Positions 1-6,488 of a stretch of 9,917 nucleotides of DNA are shown here, piece after piece. Under the pieces are notes generated by a model that was given only the letters and a program-made list of their open reading frames with translations, ran no database searches and was not told where the DNA came from. Source of the stretch: Dysgonamonadaceae bacterium. Its GTDB lineage: Bacteria > Bacteroidota > Bacteroidia > Bacteroidales > Azobacteroidaceae. Location of the stretch: the NCBI GenBank assembly GCA_031284225.1, contig JAITAH010000136.1, positions 1-9,917 on the forward strand, written 5' to 3'. The translations under genes were made by a program, and so were the position numbers. Position 1 is the first letter of the stretch; every line of letters begins with the position of its first letter.

Positions 1-284
1 CCGGCGGATCATGGAGTACAAGTTTTACTACTGATGCTGCGGGTACTGCTACTATTGCCAACGGCGCTTACTATGGTTCTACTGGTAACTTCTTCCCTGC
101 CTCGGGGCATCGTACCATCGGCAGTAGTACGTTGTACGATACGGGCTACTACGGCTACTATTGGAGTGGATCCGTGAATGGCAATAACGGTTACCTCTTG
201 CTCTTCTACAATACCTACGTCAACCCGGCGGGCAGCTACGGCCGTACTTACGGCTTTGCCGTCCGCTGCGTCCTCCAAGAATAA
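1..284 (+). CDS. FISUMP-type surface protein, C-terminal fragment (5' end outside window)
   Basis: The + strand is open from base 3 to a TAA at 282-284, giving 93 residues with no start in the window. The peptide is rich in Gly, Tyr, Ser, Thr and Asn and carries the usual end pattern of the Fibrobacter succinogenes major paralogous (FISUMP) domain: NFFPASGHR near residues 32-40, a GYYGYYWSGS block near 52-61, LLLFYNTYVNP near 68-78, and the closing GFAVRCVLQE, matching the family's usual G-(F/Y)-(S/A)-V-R-C-V tail. In Bacteroidota such domains usually end secreted or cell-surface proteins; the signal peptide and any upstream domains would lie off the left edge. The molecular role of the domain is not established. 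The opposite strand also carries open frames here (about 9-311 and 220-483), but they lack recognisable features, whereas the sense frame matches a known domain ending. The family call is from motif recognition only. Confidence 0.8.
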   Translation, partial: GGSWSTSFTTDAAGTATIANGAYYGSTGNFFPASGHRTIGSSTLYDTGYYGYYWSGSVNGNNGYLLLFYNTYVNPAGSYGRTYGFAVRCVLQE

Positions 285-331
285 GAACGCAACTTGTTTG
301 CCCGTATTCATTCATTGTTTGTCGTTTGTTT

Positions 332-361
332 TGTAGAGACGTTGTGCGCGACGTCTCTACA
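332..361. repeat. Perfect stem-loop, 11-bp stem and 8-base loop
   Basis: Bases 332-342 (TGTAGAGACGT) are exactly complementary to 351-361 (ACGTCTCTACA) around the loop TGTGCGCG. The element sits 47 bases after the FISUMP stop codon. It lacks a T-tract on either side, so it is not a classical intrinsic terminator, although it could stabilise the 3' end of the upstream message. GTAGAGACG-type palindromes of this kind recur as dispersed repeats in several bacterial genomes, so it is probably one copy of a repeat family. Copy number cannot be judged from one window. Confidence 0.7.
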
Positions 362-428
362 TCGTTTATAGTAATCCATTTGCCTAATGTCTTTGGCGGT
401 TGGATTGTGAAACGCCTACGGCGTGTGA

Positions 429-475
429 GGGTTTGCGTCCCGCTCCATCTTTTTCTATTGACATGAATGCCCTGA
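429..475 (+). repeat. Direct repeat, copy 1
   Basis: This 47-base stretch matches 704-750 at 42 of 47 positions. The last 25 bases (451-475, starting TTTTCTATTGACATG) are identical in both copies. Mismatches lie only in the left half, at repeat positions 9, 16, 19, 21 and 22. Copy 1 continues at its right end into GCGGGCATT, which completes a small hairpin that copy 2 lacks. Confidence 0.8.
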
Positions 476-484
476 GCGGGCATT
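466..484 (+). terminator. Small hairpin completed by repeat copy 1
   Basis: AATGCCC (466-472) pairs perfectly with GGGCATT (478-484) around a 5-base loop, and the hairpin is followed by ATTTAG. The 7-bp stem with a weak A/T tail could end transcription from the FISUMP gene about 180 bases upstream, but the tail is poor. It may instead be only part of the repeat element. Confidence 0.35.
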
Positions 485-534
485 ATTTAGACAATTCATT
501 TGTTTTTCAACCTTTTATCCGGCGTCCGCCTTGG

Positions 535-559
535 TTAGAGCATACATGTCAATAGAAAG
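535..559 (-). repeat. Inverted, degenerate copy 3 of the 25-base repeat core
   Basis: Read on the - strand, this stretch matches the 25-base core of copies 1 and 2 at 21 of 25 positions. The 14 bases CATGTCAATAGAAA (545-558) are an exact reverse complement of the core's TTTCTATTGACATG. It lies between the two direct copies, so copy 1 and copy 3 form an inverted pair around about 60 bases. Confidence 0.65.
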
Positions 560-585
560 TCGAATGTCTCAAAAGGTCGATTTCT

Positions 586-675
586 CGTCATTGCGAACTG
601 CGAGGAACGAAGCAGGAAGCAAACCAGATTATTAATTATTAATGGATTGCTTCGGGCTTCGCCCTCGCAATGACG
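586..675. repeat. 90-bp REP/MITE-like palindromic element
   Basis: CGTCATTGCGA (586-596) is an exact inverted complement of TCGCAATGACG (665-675). An inner pair, GAAGCAA (616-622) with TTGCTTC (647-653), extends the structure around an AT-rich centre (ATTAATTATTAAT, 631-643). Between the paired blocks the arms share GCGAGG/GCGAAG-like segments and can pair further with bulges. The outer motif CGTCATTGCGAG with GAAGCAATCC is, to my knowledge, a dispersed palindromic repeat pattern seen in many bacterial genomes. No transposase is nearby, so any mobility would have to be supplied elsewhere. A 61-residue + strand reading frame (642-827) crosses the right arm and is not considered a gene. Confidence 0.75.
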
Positions 676-703
676 GTTTTGTTACTTTCGCGACATCCTC
701 ATG

Positions 704-750
704 GGGTTTGCCTCCCGCACCCTTCTTTTCTATTGACATGAATGCCCTGA
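704..750 (+). repeat. Direct repeat, copy 2
   Basis: This is the second copy of the 47-base repeat, 275 bases downstream of copy 1 and starting 28 bases after the palindromic element. Identity with copy 1 stops abruptly at base 750 (CCCTGA, then ACCAAG here against GCGGGC in copy 1), which marks an element or recombination boundary. Confidence 0.8.
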
Positions 751-950
751 ACCAAGCAATACCCCCTGTGCACTACAAACGAAATTTCCGCCGAAAACGG
801 TACTTTTTCAGCCATTTTTCCCGCTAAACAGCCCATATACATAAATATATGTGAATTTTCGGCCTTTCAACCTCGCTTTTTTTATTGTTATTTAACTGTT
901 GTTTCGCGGAGAGCTGCAATGTGTCTTAAATCAGCGTCAGCATTTGTATA

Positions 951-1100
951 TTAATCGTTTTCATAATATCGACCTATAGCTTCTTTTGCTGATATATCAG
1001 ACTTTACAATCATAAAATTTCCCTGTTTTTGTTCTATTTTACTAATAATTTCATCCAAAGAATAATCTTTATCAAATTATTTTTCAATCACATAATCACT
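951..1100 (-). pseudogene. Decayed gene fragment (unrecognised product)
   Basis: Read on the - strand, a frame ends at the TAA at 953-951. It reads back through 41 codons (peptide ends DISAKEAIGRYYEND and includes DYSLDEIISKIEQKQ) to an in-frame TAA at 1079-1077. It continues for seven more plausible codons (SDYVIEK) before another stop at 1103-1101. The composition is that of a real soluble, charged protein C-terminus rather than random AT-rich DNA, and the internal stop could arise from TTA (Leu) by one change. The only internal ATG would leave a 20-residue peptide. I do not recognise the family. It may be a relic of a small accessory gene, or a chance open stretch. Confidence 0.35.
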
Positions 1101-1274
1101 TTATTTGATGCAATAAAGACTTAAAAAACGTGAGAACAAAAATACAGAAAATTGCTCTTGAACGAAAATTATTTTATGTTAATATTGTTAGATTAGAAAT
1201 AATTTTTTCAACGATCGGTTGGCTGCCTTGCGACAGTTTTCTACCCGTTTCTGTGTGATTTAAAAATTTTCATG

Positions 1275-1282
1275 TAACTTTG
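1275..1282 (+). promoter_or_regulatory. Bacteroidota -7 promoter box for glmS
   Basis: TAACTTTG fits the Bacteroidota primary-sigma -7 consensus TAnnTTTG exactly. It lies 47 bases before the glmS ATG, implying a 5' leader of roughly 40 bases. The -33 TTTG box is poor here: TTTC at 1248-1251 is the nearest candidate. I see no glmS ribozyme fold in the short leader. Confidence 0.6.
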
Positions 1283-1329
1283 TGCGTTTAAATACCAAAT
1301 TTATAAGTTTCTTATTTAAAAAATAAATT

Positions 1330-3174
1330 ATGTGTGGAATAGTAGGCTATATAGGATATCGTCAGGCTTGTCCGATTTTGATAAAGGGATTATACCATCT
1401 TGAATACCGTGGATATGACAGCGCCGGTATTGCGCTAACAAACAGTAACGGGGAGATGAACATCTACAAAACTAAGGGCAGAGTATCGGAATTGGATGAA
1501 TTTTGCAAAAACCAGGATGTTTCCGGAACGATCGGAATTGCTCATACGCGCTGGGCAACGCATGGCGAACCCAGTAATACCAATGCACATCCGCACTATT
1601 CCGAATCGAAAAATCTTGCGCTGATACATAACGGCATCATCGAAAATTACGCGGTTCTCAAAGAGCAGCTTACACAAAAAGGATACCATTTTCAGAGCAA
1701 TACCGACACCGAAGTGCTGGTACAATTTATCGAATATATTAAAGAATTGAATCATGTGGATTTGTGTACTGCCGTACAACTGGCATTAGGACAAGTAGTA
1801 GGAGCGTATGCCATCGTGATTATGGAAAAAGGACAACACGACCGACTCATTGCCGCCCGTAAAAGTAGTCCGTTGGTACTGGGCGTCGGCAAAGACGAAT
1901 TTTTTATCGCCTCGGACGCTTCGCCTATCATCGAATATACGAACAAAGTGATTTATCTCGAAGATGAAGAAATAGCGATTGTCCATCGGCATCAATCCCC
2001 GAAAATCGTTACCATCGGCAATGTAGAAAAAACGCGCGAAATCATTCAACTGGAAATCAGTCTGAGCCAGTTGGAAAAAAGCGGTTATCCCCATTTCATG
2101 CTCAAAGAGATTTTTGAACAACCCCGCACCCTGCGCGATTGCATGCGCGGACGCATCGACGCCGCTTGTACTCAGATTATATTGTCGGGGATTCTCGACA
2201 ACAAAGAACGGTTTTGCAATGCGAAACGCATTATTATTCTGGCCTGCGGCACATCGTGGCATGCCGGACTGATCGGCGAATATCTTCTTGAAGAATTTTG
2301 CCGCATCCCCGTCGAAGTGGAATACTCGTCCGAATTTCGTTACCGGAATCCGGTGATATACCCTGACGATATAGTTATTGCCATCTCGCAGTCGGGCGAA
2401 ACTGCCGACACGCTTGCCGCCATCGATTTAGCGCGAAAAGCAGGGGCTTTTGTCTATGGAATCTGTAACGTAGTAGGTTCATCCATTGCGCGAAAAACAC
2501 ATTCGGGATCGTACACGCACGTGGGACCGGAAATAGGCGTAGCTTCTACCAAAGCTTTCACCGCTCAATTGTTGGTATTAGCGATGATGTCGCTTTGTAT
2601 CGCCCATGAAAAAAAAACCATTCCCGAAGAACGTTTCTTGAAACTGCTTAAAGAACTGAGCAGAATACCTGATAAAATAGAGAAAATCCTTCTTACCGAC
2701 AAATCCATTAAAGATTTGTCCGGAATCTTTACCTATGCTCATAATTTTATCTATCTCGGACGAGGCTACAATTATCCGGTCGCTTTGGAAGGAGCGTTGA
2801 AACTCAAAGAAATATCCTATATCCATGCCGAGGGATATCCCGCCGCTGAAATGAAACACGGGCCTATTGCGCTAATCGACAGTGAAATGCCGATCGTAGC
2901 CATTGCCACCGATAACGGGATGTACGACAAAGTAATCAGTAATATTCAGGAAATAAAAGCCCGCAATGGACGTATCATAGCTGTTGTGAGCGAAACCGAT
3001 ACCACAATGAAAGACATTGCCGATTATGTGATTGAGGTACCGACTACCGAAGATTGTTTCGATCCTTTGCTGACTATCATTCCGTTGCAATTATTGTCCT
3101 ACCATATTGCCGTAATTAAACGGCGCAATGTGGACATGCCGAGAAATCTTGCCAAATCGGTAACGGTAGAGTAA
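1330..3174 (+). CDS. glmS: Glutamine--fructose-6-phosphate aminotransferase (isomerizing)
   Basis: GlmS converts fructose-6-phosphate and glutamine to glucosamine-6-phosphate and glutamate in the cytosol, the committed step toward UDP-GlcNAc for peptidoglycan and glycans. The 614-residue length is typical. The N-terminal Ntn glutaminase domain (about 2-220) starts MCGIVGYIG, leaving Cys2 as the nucleophile after Met removal, and carries HTRWATHG (72-79), NAHPH (85-89) and the TDTEVL segment (125-130). Two SIS sugar-isomerase domains follow. The first has CGTSWHAG (306-313), SQSGETADT (353-361) and ASTKAFTAQ (405-413). The second has the LGRGYNYPVALEGALKLKEI block (476-495) and AEMKHGPIALID (506-517). 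The tail PRNLAKSVTVE holds Lys609, equivalent to the isomerase lysine near the C-terminus of E. coli GlmS. The ATG lies in an A-rich leader. Two consecutive TAA stops end the gene, and only 8 bases separate it from the convergent DUF4954 gene. No oddities in the protein. Confidence 0.97.
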   Translation: MCGIVGYIGYRQACPILIKGLYHLEYRGYDSAGIALTNSNGEMNIYKTKGRVSELDEFCKNQDVSGTIGIAHTRWATHGEPSNTNAHPHYSESKNLALIHNGIIENYAVLKEQLTQKGYHFQSNTDTEVLVQFIEYIKELNHVDLCTAVQLALGQVVGAYAIVIMEKGQHDRLIAARKSSPLVLGVGKDEFFIASDASPIIEYTNKVIYLEDEEIAIVHRHQSPKIVTIGNVEKTREIIQLEISLSQLEKSGYPHFMLKEIFEQPRTLRDCMRGRIDAACTQIILSGILDNKERFCNAKRIIILACGTSWHAGLIGEYLLEEFCRIPVEVEYSSEFRYRNPVIYPDDIVIAISQSGETADTLAAIDLARKAGAFVYGICNVVGSSIARKTHSGSYTHVGPEIGVASTKAFTAQLLVLAMMSLCIAHEKKTIPEERFLKLLKELSRIPDKIEKILLTDKSIKDLSGIFTYAHNFIYLGRGYNYPVALEGALKLKEISYIHAEGYPAAEMKHGPIALIDSEMPIVAIATDNGMYDKVISNIQEIKARNGRIIAVVSETDTTMKDIADYVIEVPTTEDCFDPLLTIIPLQLLSYHIAVIKRRNVDMPRNLAKSVTVE

Positions 3175-3182
3175 TAACCCTG

Positions 3183-5171
3183 TTAGGTGTTGAGCATTGC
3201 TGCCATATTGTTGATCAGCTCGTCGCCGAGCGCTGTTTTTCGACGAATATGGTCTGTGATTTCTTTTACAAAAGCATTTTTTTCAAAATCGCCGCGTACT
3301 TGTTCAAAATCAAGATTGCGGTCATATTCGCCGCCGTCGATTCCAAAACCGGTTTTAGCGCCGAGTTTAAACTCTTTCTGAGCGTCGTCGTACAGTAAAC
3401 GATCGAGCGTTACAACACAATCTTTCCAAATAGTTACGATATGAATAACATCTTCGGCAGTAAACTCGTCGATACTTTTTCCAAATCGTCGTTGTATTTG
3501 GTCGATCGCCCATGTCCATTCGTAAGTATAATAGTTGCGATGCATATCGGCAAATGCTGCCGCAATAGCGTCGAGCGAATTTACAACGCCGGTTTCTATA
3601 TCCGATAACAATTTTTCCACTACGCTTTTGGGGGCAATCAGTCCGGCCAGGTCGAGCCATTCGCCTGTGCCTGTGGAAGTATCGGGTTTCAATCGTTTCC
3701 GGACGGCTTCGTTATTTGTGAAATGTCCACCCTCTAAACGTTTGATTATTGAATTTCCCAAAAATTTGTTAATCGCCAGTTCGTACAATCGCAAACCGCT
3801 TTCTAACGAGTGAGGTTTGATTTTGGCGCTTTGATAAGAATAAAATCCGGAGGTTTCGCCGGATACCTTTTTCAACATCTGCAATATATCCGTAGCTTTG
3901 AGCATTCGGTGAACGGTAAAAGGACTGAGCAAATTAAAGTTAATACAATCGAGTTGATGCGGGTCGGTACGCCGGTCGCGTTTAGGCCATTTTTGCGCAT
4001 CCCGTATAGTGCCTACGCTCCGCAAATTGACGCCGGGTACAAGGATACTGTCGTCGTCGCTTTCGATAAGATATGAAAAAGGAATATCCGAAGTATCCGA
4101 ATTTTTGTAATGACGCCCCATAACCAAAGTAAAAGGACCTATTTTGGCCGGCCAAAGGATATAAGAATCGCTTGTCGTTTTGGATCCGCGTTCCACAATG
4201 CCCTGATGTATAGGCCCCAGTTTATACATGTGATTACTTTGGTTCGATCCGCTACCGGCATTGAGGAACGAATAGTAGCCGGCTATCAAAAGCGTTGATT
4301 TGTGATGAGTTACAGTATAAGGACCGGCAAAAATAGCGCAAGCCTCGCCGTGCAATCCCTGACAATTGGCGAAAAACAGCGAATTTTCGGCGGAATATTG
4401 TTTGCTAAGGATACAACCTTGTCCGATGAATGTATGAAACACTTCCACGCCGTGCGATACTTCAGATCCGGTGGATGCGATAAAATTTTCGGCAATCACT
4501 CCTGTTCCGAAACAGGTAGGCGCCTTTGCGTTACTGTTTATTGTTCCGTTATAAAGACGATAAACGCCGTCTAACCGGGCATAAGCGCCGATACGGATAT
4601 TCCGCAGAGTGTGGCAATTAATCAGCCAAGCATGTTCGCCGATAAAACCTCTATCCGAAGATACCGACTGTGCGTATTTATCGATCATCGCCGTCACCTT
4701 GTCGATCACTACCGTCCGATGGCGGTAGAGAGCGAGAATATAGGCAGTATGCGCCGATAATTGGTCATAGATAGGCACTTCGCGACCACCTGTTTCGTTA
4801 AGTACGCTTACCGGTATTCCATTACCGAAATAACTGAACTCATCCACCGCCAGTATGCCAATATTCTCGATAACAACATTATCCGACAGCGTATAATTAG
4901 CGATATAATTCCGTACTTGTCCGATATATACATTATTCCCTATCAGGCAATTGTGAATAGCGGAATTGAAAATGCCGGTGTGTTTTTTTACGCCTCCCGA
5001 AAATTCAATTTCCTTTTCAAACACGCCCATTCGGATGTTTCCCGAAAAAGTAGTGTGGCGAATATATTCCGGATCGAAGCTTTCAACCACTTCTATTTTA
5101 CTCCAATCATTGCAAGTGCACATCTGTGCCGTCAGAACCGCTATTTCACGATGAGTTAATTTTCGATACAT
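3183..5171 (-). CDS. DUF4954-family protein with beta-helix repeats (function unknown)
   Basis: This 662-residue protein resembles the DUF4954 family of Bacteroidota, whose role is not known to me. The N-terminal two thirds (about 40-380) is rich in short turns with Gly/Asn and alternating Ile/Val, such as CLIGNNVYIGQV (75-86), GFIGEHAWLINC (175-186), NIRIGAYARLDG (191-202) and HTFIGQGCIL (246-255). This is the pattern of a left-handed beta-helix of hexapeptide type, the fold used by many acyl- and nucleotidyl-sugar transferases. A motif HxxxLLIAGYYSFLNAGSGSN lies at about 290-310. The C-terminal third (about 410-660) is mainly helical, with many Lys, Asp and Trp. No signal peptide or membrane segment is seen, so it is probably cytosolic. 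The start fits the TAACTTTG promoter 31 bases upstream. Its 3' end faces glmS, but convergent orientation alone does not link the two functions. An acyltransferase-like role is only a structural guess. Confidence 0.85.
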   Translation of the reverse strand: MYRKLTHREIAVLTAQMCTCNDWSKIEVVESFDPEYIRHTTFSGNIRMGVFEKEIEFSGGVKKHTGIFNSAIHNCLIGNNVYIGQVRNYIANYTLSDNVVIENIGILAVDEFSYFGNGIPVSVLNETGGREVPIYDQLSAHTAYILALYRHRTVVIDKVTAMIDKYAQSVSSDRGFIGEHAWLINCHTLRNIRIGAYARLDGVYRLYNGTINSNAKAPTCFGTGVIAENFIASTGSEVSHGVEVFHTFIGQGCILSKQYSAENSLFFANCQGLHGEACAIFAGPYTVTHHKSTLLIAGYYSFLNAGSGSNQSNHMYKLGPIHQGIVERGSKTTSDSYILWPAKIGPFTLVMGRHYKNSDTSDIPFSYLIESDDDSILVPGVNLRSVGTIRDAQKWPKRDRRTDPHQLDCINFNLLSPFTVHRMLKATDILQMLKKVSGETSGFYSYQSAKIKPHSLESGLRLYELAINKFLGNSIIKRLEGGHFTNNEAVRKRLKPDTSTGTGEWLDLAGLIAPKSVVEKLLSDIETGVVNSLDAIAAAFADMHRNYYTYEWTWAIDQIQRRFGKSIDEFTAEDVIHIVTIWKDCVVTLDRLLYDDAQKEFKLGAKTGFGIDGGEYDRNLDFEQVRGDFEKNAFVKEITDHIRRKTALGDELINNMAAMLNT

Positions 5172-5202
5172 ACTATTCTTTGTTTATACAATTTTCAGTC
5201 GT

Positions 5203-5236
5203 CAAAGTTAGAATAAAATCCTCAATTATACACAAA
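5203..5236 (-). promoter_or_regulatory. Bacteroidota promoter for the DUF4954 gene
   Basis: On the - strand, TTTG (5236-5233) and TAACTTTG (5210-5203) are separated by 22 bases, close to the -33/-7 arrangement of Bacteroidota promoters. The expected transcript start would leave a leader of roughly 25-30 bases before the ATG at 5171. This is the most complete two-box promoter in the window. Confidence 0.65.
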
Positions 5237-5308
5237 CAGATAAAATAGATACAAAGACAAAAAAACGGAAAAAGATAGAGCCGGACTTATAAGACCGTGA
5301 GACGTCTT

Positions 5309-6355
5309 TTAATCTTCTTTAAAATACAATTGCATCAACCGGTGAATCGGGTAGGTATCGATTTCCATCCGGTTGATTTTGAGTAATCGTTCCGGAGGCT
5401 CCGGCAGTTGGTTTAATTTCAGTTCGTAAAAACTGGCGTACAAGATTCGATGCGACAGAACATGTTTCCGGTTTTCAATCTTCAGCCGGAAATCGGCGGA
5501 CGGTTCGTTCGGAATCCATTCGTTCAAAGAGCCTGTTCGAACGATTTCCTCGAAAGCCAAAGGCGTTTCCGATTCGATAACCGGAAATTCAAACAAATTC
5601 TGCCAAATGCCTTGTCCGCGCCGTTGTTTTATATACAAACTTTCCGCATCGTGAATATGAAAATAATATAAATAACGATCCTGCGTCCGGGTTTTATTCC
5701 GTTTTACGGGATAATTGGCAACAGACCGGCTTGCATAAGCCATACATTCGTCTTGAAAAGGACAAGCTTTGCAATCCGGCGAAGACGGAACACATTGCAA
5801 AGCGCCGAACTCCATAATCGCCTGATTGAAAGCGCCGGCCTGCGACCGGTCCATCAGTTCGGCGGCCAATGCCGTAAAATATTTCTTGCCGGCGGCGGTA
5901 TCTATCGGCTCGTCGATAGCAAAGAAGCGCGAAAGAAACCGGAACACATTGCCGTCCACCACCGGATACGGCTGATTCCAGGCAAACGACACAATCGCCG
6001 CCGCCGTATATTCGCCGATCCCTTTCAAACGCAACACATCGGTATAATTACGGGGAAACTCGCCCCCGTATTCGTTAACGATAGTTCGAGCGGCAGCGTG
6101 TAAATTCCGCGCACGGGAATAATAACCCAACCCTTGCCAAAAAGTTAAAACTTCCTGCTCCGGAGCGTCGGCCAACGAACGCACATCGGGAAACCGCCGG
6201 ACAAACCGGTTGTAATAGTCCAAACCCTGAATTACACGAGTTTGTTGTAAAATAATCTCCGATATCCATATTCGGTAAGGGTCGCCGATAGCGCGCCAAG
6301 GTAAATCTCTATGGTTGATAGAGTACCATGTTATTAATTTTTCACCGACAAACAT
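5309..6355 (-). CDS. mutY: Adenine DNA glycosylase MutY
   Basis: MutY removes adenine mispaired with 8-oxoguanine or guanine in base-excision repair. Counting from the ATG at 6355 gives 348 residues, the usual length. The catalytic core has ISEIILQQTRV with Glu33, the helix-hairpin-helix LKGIGEYTAAAI (110-121), and VVDGNV with catalytic Asp134. The 4Fe-4S loop is intact: Cys188-X6-Cys195-X2-Cys198-X5-Cys204. Residues from about 215 form the NUDIX-like 8-oxoG recognition domain (IKQRRGQGIWQNLFEFPV, 242-259). The frame stays open to an ATG at 6466, but that would add 37 Phe/Ile/Lys-rich residues atypical of MutY and would swallow a TATCTTTG promoter box at 6383-6376. Starts at 6367 or 6355 are therefore preferred, and 6355 leaves room for a leader. 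It is divergent from the HU gene and has no visible strong terminator before the DUF4954 promoter. Confidence 0.94.
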   Translation of the reverse strand: MFVGEKLITWYSINHRDLPWRAIGDPYRIWISEIILQQTRVIQGLDYYNRFVRRFPDVRSLADAPEQEVLTFWQGLGYYSRARNLHAAARTIVNEYGGEFPRNYTDVLRLKGIGEYTAAAIVSFAWNQPYPVVDGNVFRFLSRFFAIDEPIDTAAGKKYFTALAAELMDRSQAGAFNQAIMEFGALQCVPSSPDCKACPFQDECMAYASRSVANYPVKRNKTRTQDRYLYYFHIHDAESLYIKQRRGQGIWQNLFEFPVIESETPLAFEEIVRTGSLNEWIPNEPSADFRLKIENRKHVLSHRILYASFYELKLNQLPEPPERLLKINRMEIDTYPIHRLMQLYFKED

Positions 6356-6375
6356 CCCGTTTTTCATCCCGATTG

Positions 6376-6383
6376 CAAAGATA
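6376..6383 (-). promoter_or_regulatory. Candidate -7 box for mutY
   Basis: TATCTTTG on the - strand matches TAnnTTTG. It lies 20 bases before the ATG at 6355 and 8 bases before the alternative ATG at 6367. A clear -33 TTTG is not seen. If real, it excludes the long 6466 start. Confidence 0.45.
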
Positions 6384-6430
6384 AAAATAAATTTAAAGTT
6401 AAAACTCTTTTTAATCAAGAATAAATACCG

Positions 6431-6438
6431 TATATTTG
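6431..6438 (+). promoter_or_regulatory. Bacteroidota -7 box for the HU gene
   Basis: TATATTTG fits TAnnTTTG exactly and lies 50 bases before the HU start codon, giving an A/T-rich leader of roughly 45 bases. CTTT at 6407-6410 is a weak -33 candidate. It is back to back with the mutY box, so the 133-base gap is a compact divergent promoter region. Confidence 0.6.
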
Positions 6439-6488
6439 CAGTCTGAAAAAATGAATAATTATTCATAAACTAAATTATTTTTTTTATT

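Larger units (their letters stand above)
285..1329. other. Repeat-rich intergenic kilobase
   Basis: No intact gene is visible in these 1,045 bases. The left half (285-750) is a mosaic of short repeats and hairpins, listed separately. Bases 751-940 show nothing clear apart from a T-rich run near 878-898 and a short AT palindrome around 831-850. Bases 951-1100 hold a decayed - strand reading frame. Bases 1101-1274 are AT-rich without recognisable features, and the glmS promoter begins at about 1275. The arrangement suggests a site where repeats and gene debris have built up between a variable surface-protein gene and the conserved glmS. Confidence 0.7.

Noticed and set aside
9..483. Two - strand open frames (9-311 and 220-483) as genes
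   Set aside because: The first overlies the FISUMP sense frame and has no domain features. The second runs through the stem-loop and repeat copy 1. Both look like chance frames.
429..750. CRISPR array
   Set aside because: There are only two direct copies with a 228-base interval plus one inverted degenerate copy, no regular spacers, and no cas genes.
642..827. A 61-residue + strand protein
   Set aside because: It is made of the right arm of the palindrome, repeat copy 2 and flanking DNA, with no recognisable domain.
1283..1329. glmS ribozyme or riboswitch in the glmS leader
   Set aside because: The leader is about 40 A/T-rich bases, too short for the glmS ribozyme, with no catalytic-core pattern visible.
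4302..5159. + strand open frames opposite the DUF4954 gene (e.g. 4302-4574, 4761-5159)
   Set aside because: They lie wholly antisense to a well-supported gene, lack domains and promoters, and read as codon-bias shadows.
5281..5308. Intrinsic terminator after mutY
   Set aside because: Only a 5-bp AAGAC/GTCTT pairing with no clear T-tail is present, too weak to call.
6356..6466. N-terminal extension or signal anchor on MutY
   Set aside because: The Phe/Ile-rich stretch comes from A/T-rich promoter DNA containing a TATCTTTG box. MutY proteins normally start about 10 residues before the WYxxxxRDLPWR motif.
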